DNA of 64,000 bases from CBDBBY01 sp965203795. GTDB taxonomy: Bacteria > Pseudomonadota > Alphaproteobacteria > Rhodobacterales > Rhodobacteraceae. Below are positions 60,776 to 64,000 of this stretch, piece by piece. The notes beneath the pieces were generated by a model. That model had not been told where the DNA came from. It ran no database searches and was given only the letters and a program-made list of their open reading frames with translations. Location of the stretch: NCBI GenBank assembly GCA_965203795.1, contig OZ241915.1, positions 1,984,001 to 2,048,000 of the forward strand, written 5' to 3'. The translations under genes and the position numbers were made by a program. Every line of letters begins with the position of its first letter. Position 1 is the stretch's first letter.

Positions 60776-60810
60776 AAAAAAAACCTTGGCCACCGCTAAG
60801 GTGGCCAAGG
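60776..60810 (-). terminator. Rho-independent terminator reading leftward
   Basis: Perfect 11 bp stem CCTTGGCCACC / GGTGGCCAAGG (60784-60810, loop GCTAA) followed on the minus strand by eight T (60776-60783). It lies immediately upstream of the DUF3800 start, insulating it from transcription arriving from the right. Confidence 0.88.
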
Positions 60811-61130
60811 GGTCTGCCGCCCCCGCACCAACGCGAGAATCGACGACTGAATGTTACTAAGGGGTACAATAAGCGCGGATCGCTTGGAAAGCAAGTGTGT
60901 GATTGAGTTCACACACGACGGCCCTGCGGGTCCACCGCATCGGACTGCGGCGGCTTTCCCCTGCTCGACGCGCAGGACGGCGCATAGGTCGGTTTGGAGG
61001 ATTCCACCAAGTGCCCCGGTCGAAGGTGCTCAAGCGCACGGCCTCGGCGCGGCGCATTAGGATTCCTGTCGCGAAAGCGGCGGGAGGTTCGGCCGCTGCG
61101 CGGGTTGGCGGTCGCGCCGGAACCCCGGTT
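60811..61130. other. Intergenic region, no recognised gene
   Basis: 320 bp between the terminator and the IS5-type left end. No frame has a motif or ribosome-binding site. If the terminator had its own upstream gene or small RNA, it should lie in this stretch, reading leftward; nothing clear is seen. Confidence 0.4.
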
Positions 61131-62457
61131 CAGCTGGACGCCTCCGGAAACCTGGCGTTTTGCGCGGGCCTGTGATTCGAAGGATCAGCAGCACTGGAGG
61201 CCGCGGTGGCGAAGCAGCCTGGATTTCGGGACGTCGAGGAGCGTTCGGAGGAGATTTCGGCGGACGGCGATCCGCTTGAGGCGCTGGACAGGACGGTGGA
61301 CTTCGAGCGGTTCCGGCCGATCCTTGAGCGGGCCGCAGGGAAGCCGCGAGGCCCGAAGGGCGGCCGCCCGGCTTTGGATGCTGTGCCGGAGTTCGAGATG
61401 CTCGTGCTCCAGGGCCGCCACGGCCTGTCGCTCGAAGCGACGGAGAAAGCGGTGCGGGACCGGCCGGGCTGGATGCGCTTCCGCGGACTCGAGCTGCGCG
61501 ACAAGGTTCCGGACGCGAACACGCTGTGGGATTTCCGCGAGGCGCCGGTCTAGGCGGGCGAGCTGGATGCCTTGTCCGCGGAGCTTGAGCGGATGATCAA
61601 CGCCGCGGGCTTCATCTCCCGGTCCGGCCGGATGCTGGACTCGTCGCCGGTCGCGGCTCCGCGCCAGCGCCGCGGAGAAGGCCGCGATCAAGGAGGGGCG
61701 AACCGCCCGGGAGATATGGCCCGACGAGCCCGCCAAGGCGGCGCGGAAGGACACGGACGCGCGCTGGACCGTCAAGTTCCGCAAGGCGAAGCTCCGGCCG
61801 GACGGCGCGGAGCAGGTGGACATCGCCATCCCGGTGTTCGGCTGCAAGTCCCACACCGGCATCGACCGGAAGCACGGGATCATCCGGCGGCGGATCGTGA
61901 CCGACGCCGCCGCCCATGACGGCGCGAGGCTGCGGGAGGGCCTGGTCGATGCCGCCAACACCGGGAGCGGGGCGTGGGCCGACACGGATTGCCGCTCCAA
62001 GCGGAACGAGGACTGGCTCGAGGCGAACGGCACGGCGAGCCGCATCCACCGCAGGAAGCCGCGGGGCCGCCCCATGGGCAAGCGGACCGCCAAGGCCAAC
62101 GGCCGCAAGTCGGCGGTCCGGGCAAAGGTCGAGCATGTCTTCGCCCACCGGAAGGATCGCATGGGGCTGAGGATCCGGACGATCGGAATGGCCCGCGCCA
62201 AGGCGGCGGCCGCGCTCGCGAACATGGCTGCAGCATGAACCGGCTGCGCTGGCTCCGCAGTCGAAGTGCGCCTGCCTGACCCCGCCAGGGCCGGAAACGG
62301 CCCGGATCCCGCTCCCCAACACTCCGAACAGGCCGGCAGCGGCCCCAATCAAACAATCCGGACCTCCAAACCGGCCGGAACGGGCGAAATGCCGCGGCCG
62401 CCGACCCGCGAAGCCGACCGAAACGCGAAATCAAGCCGTTGTCGGAGGTGTCCAGCT
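61131..62457 (+). mobile_element. IS5-type element, second copy, inactivated
   Basis: Ends CAGCTGGACGCCTCCGGAAA and, inverted, at 62441-62457 (GTCGGAGGTGTCCAGCT). Transposase N-terminal frame 61206-61553 (KQPGFRDVEERSEEISADGD, LVLQGRHGLSLEATEKAVRD) stops at TAG 61551-61553. The frame then needs a shift near 61670 (PRQRRGE to EKAAIKE) to reach the C-terminal part ending 62238 (IAIPVFGCKSHTGIDRKHG, VRAKVEHVFAHRKDRMGLRI). A ~45 bp insertion (CCCGCTCCCCAACACTCCG) distinguishes its 3' non-coding part from the 59 kb copy. Confidence 0.88.
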
Positions 62458-62624
62458 GACGTGGACGTCAGAGGGCCGTCAAGCGCCCAGAGAGGTACAA
62501 GAAGCATTCGGATTGACGGCGCAGTTCGCAAGGTCATGTCAGGGTAGCGTTCATTGCAGTACGGGCCGAGTTCGGCAGCGGCGCCGCAAGCGACACTGCT
62601 CGCACCCTTCGATGAGCGATTCAG

Positions 62625-63395
62625 CTATCCTGTAACGACGACGCCACCATCGACGACCAGGGCTTGGCCCGTCATCATCCGGCTTGCTTCCGACGCAAGG
62701 AACAAAACCGGGTCGACCATGTCGGCGGGCGCAAGATGCTCCTTCAGGCACTGCTTTCCGAGATGCGCTTCAAGCTGCTCCGGAGTCGCCCAAAGCTCCA
62801 TCTGCCTTTCGGTCAGCACCCAGCCGGGCAGCAGGGCGTTGACCCGGATTTTCATGGGGCCGAGCTCGCGGGCGAGCGATCGCGTCAGGCCTGTGATCGC
62901 CGCCTTCGAAGCCGCGTAGACCGGATAGCCGGCATTTCCCATCAGGTAGGAGATGGACGAGAAATTGATGATCGATCCCCCGCCCGCTCGCGCCATTCCC
63001 GGCGCGACTTCCTGGGCGGTGAAGAAATGGGGCCGCAGATTCACGTTCACGCAGCGGTCCCAGTCCGCGACGCTGTAATCCGCAAGATCGTGCCGGGTGT
63101 CGTCAGCGGCGTTGTTCACCAGCACCTCTATGTCGCCATGCTCGCCCGACGCGCTGCGGACCGCGTCGCGAAGCGCATCGATGTCCGTTACGTCGCATTG
63201 AAGGAACAGCGGCGGGCGCCCGTGCTCGCGCCCCAAGCGCGCCGCGAATTCAGACGCGTCCGATCGCTGAACGAACGCCACCTTCGCGCCCTGCGCCACA
63301 AATCCCTCGGTCAGCGCGGCCCCGATTCCTGCGCCGCCGCCGGTGATGAACACGGAGCGCCCCTCAAGGTCGCGATAAACTGTCTTTCCGCTCAC
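62625..63395 (-). CDS. SDR family oxidoreductase
   Basis: A 256-aa classical SDR. TGGGAGIGAALTEGF is the NAD(P)-binding motif, DVTDIDALRDAV the D-x adenine contact, NNAADDTRHDL the N-N-A-x segment, and the catalytic set is SSISYLMGNAGYPVYAASK (Ser, Tyr and Lys of the YxxxK). IRVNALLPGWVLTERQ and TGQALVVDGGVVV complete the fold. Substrate unknown; the preceding ABC-transporter gene on the same strand may point to catabolism of an imported sugar or acid. Start at 63395 (MSGKTVYRDLEGRSVFITGG). Confidence 0.9.
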   Translation of the reverse strand: MSGKTVYRDLEGRSVFITGGGAGIGAALTEGFVAQGAKVAFVQRSDASEFAARLGREHGRPPLFLQCDVTDIDALRDAVRSASGEHGDIEVLVNNAADDTRHDLADYSVADWDRCVNVNLRPHFFTAQEVAPGMARAGGGSIINFSSISYLMGNAGYPVYAASKAAITGLTRSLARELGPMKIRVNALLPGWVLTERQMELWATPEQLEAHLGKQCLKEHLAPADMVDPVLFLASEASRMMTGQALVVDGGVVVTG

Positions 63396-63498
63396 GCTCG
63401 CCTCCTATTCGCTTTGCCTTCCTGATCGACGACGCGCCCGTCTCGACATGCTTCCTCCGGAGGGTCGAGGCGTTCTTCAAAACCGGCCGGTTTTGCCG

Positions 63499-63999
63499 TC
63501 AAGCGGTCGCCGAACCCGTTGCGGCTTCCGCCCGTTCGTCGGCCATCAGCGCGGCGTCCACCAATCTCTTCGTGTATTCAGTGCCGGGACTGCCCATCAC
63601 CGTCTCGGTTGGACCCTGCTCGACCACGTCCCCGCTGCGCATAACGATGACGTTGTGGCACAAGGCCCTGACCACCTTCAGGTCGTGGCTGATGAAGACG
63701 TAGCTGACATCGTGCTTGCGCCGAAGCTCGCGGAGCAGATCGATGATCTGGGCCTGAATGGACAGATCCAAGGCCGAAGTCGGCTCGTCGAGCAGTATGA
63801 AACTTGGCGACATGACCATCGCCCGCGCGATCGCGATCCGCTGGCGCTGCCCGCCCGAGAACTCGTTCGGAAACCTGTCGAGCGTGTCCGGTTCGAGCTG
63901 AACCTCCTCCAGAGCGGTTCGAATCATCTTCTCACGCTCGGCGCCGTTGGCGCCGATATTGTTCACCACCAAGCCCTCGGCAATGATCTGGCGGACGAT
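63499..63999 (-). CDS. ABC transporter ATP-binding protein, C-terminal part (cut by window end)
   Basis: The open frame enters from the right edge. The visible part reads AEGLVVNNIGANGAE, then the ABC signature FSGGQRQRIAIARAMVM, Walker B FILLDEPTSALD, and the switch His in VFISHDLKVVRALC. It ends with GDVVEQGPTETVM and a short tail. Wording and spacing match the oligopeptide/dipeptide family (DppF/OppF/YejF C-terminal half). Walker A is outside the window. The gene stops about 100 bp before the SDR gene on the same strand. Confidence 0.88.
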   Translation of the reverse strand: MVRQIIAEGLVVNNIGANGAEREKMIRTALEEVQLEPDTLDRFPNEFSGGQRQRIAIARAMVMSPSFILLDEPTSALDLSIQAQIIDLLRELRRKHDVSYVFISHDLKVVRALCHNVIVMRSGDVVEQGPTETVMGSPGTEYTKRLVDAALMADERAEAATGSATA

Positions 64000-64000
64000 C

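Noticed and set aside
61131..62457. Programmed frameshift in the IS5-type transposase
   Set aside because: The lesions lie at different places in the two copies, one copy has an in-frame TAG, and the 3 kb relic reads through the region in one frame.
1..64000. tRNA or rRNA genes and riboswitches
   Set aside because: A visual scan found no T-loop/acceptor combination, rRNA segment or known riboswitch core that I could support; a covariance-model search would be decisive.

Overview
This 64 kb window has high GC and reads as the chromosome of an alphaproteobacterium. The lineage is inferred from a TrcR/DUF1013 regulator, an aa3-type oxidase subunit IV mini-protein, COQ9, an alphaproteobacterial-type glutamate-cysteine ligase and a pyrB/pseudo-pyrC/plsY run. 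Conserved housekeeping blocks alternate with insertion-sequence debris and accessory islands. That pattern fits a symbiont-like or host-associated genome, but the species cannot be fixed from the sequence. No rRNA, tRNA or CRISPR array was seen.

Layout. 1-2.9 kb: end of an SDR, trcR, a quinone-oxidoreductase-like gene and COQ9. 3.0-11.9 kb: three secreted caspase-like (C14) proteins, one fused to peptidoglycan-binding and ankyrin modules, plus an OmpA-like lipoprotein/periplasmic partner, with a shared ~110 bp interspersed repeat. 12.3-14.5 kb: a PPOX flavoprotein and a toxin-antitoxin graveyard (DinJ/RelB relic, HepT with two frameshifts, intact MntA). 14.8-19.3 kb: rpsU, cox subunit IV, an MBL hydrolase coupled to an acyl-CoA dehydrogenase, and tsaC/sua5.

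19.7-27.9 kb is the most unusual part. Pieces of one ISKra4-type element bracket two cassettes. The first is a tightly packed, lower-GC operon: D12-class adenine methylase, OGG-like HhH glycosylase, a 119-aa unknown, a PfkB-nucleoside deoxyribosyltransferase fusion, a QueC-like enzyme and a SagB/nitroreductase-like flavoprotein. The second is a lone AAA/Orc-type ATPase. QueC and OGG homologues are known accessory proteins of type IV CBASS, and QueC also occurs in Qat. No CD-NTase, TGT, QatA or TatD is present here, so the six-gene set looks like a separate, possibly undescribed nucleobase-based conflict system.

27.9-46.5 kb is core metabolism: YqgE, a DsbD-N-like protein, MoaB, family 4 UDG, pyrB, pseudo-pyrC, plsY, an FAD monooxygenase, gshA, rsmE, ubiA, an OmpA/BON-like protein, moaE/moaD, pgsA, uvrC, an SDR and an S49 peptidase. 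47-56.5 kb is a second accessory island: a small secreted protein, a DUF1828 protein, a 42 bp perfect hairpin, two tandem STAND-like ATPases (the second with TPR-like repeats), IS relics, and a DUF4209 protein with a HEPN-type R-x4-H motif. 56.5-62.5 kb is an IS nest: a complete IS1634-type element inserted in an IS5-type element with a 6 bp target duplication, a nonsense-interrupted DUF3800 gene, and a second decayed IS5 copy. The window ends with an SDR and part of an ABC transporter ATPase.
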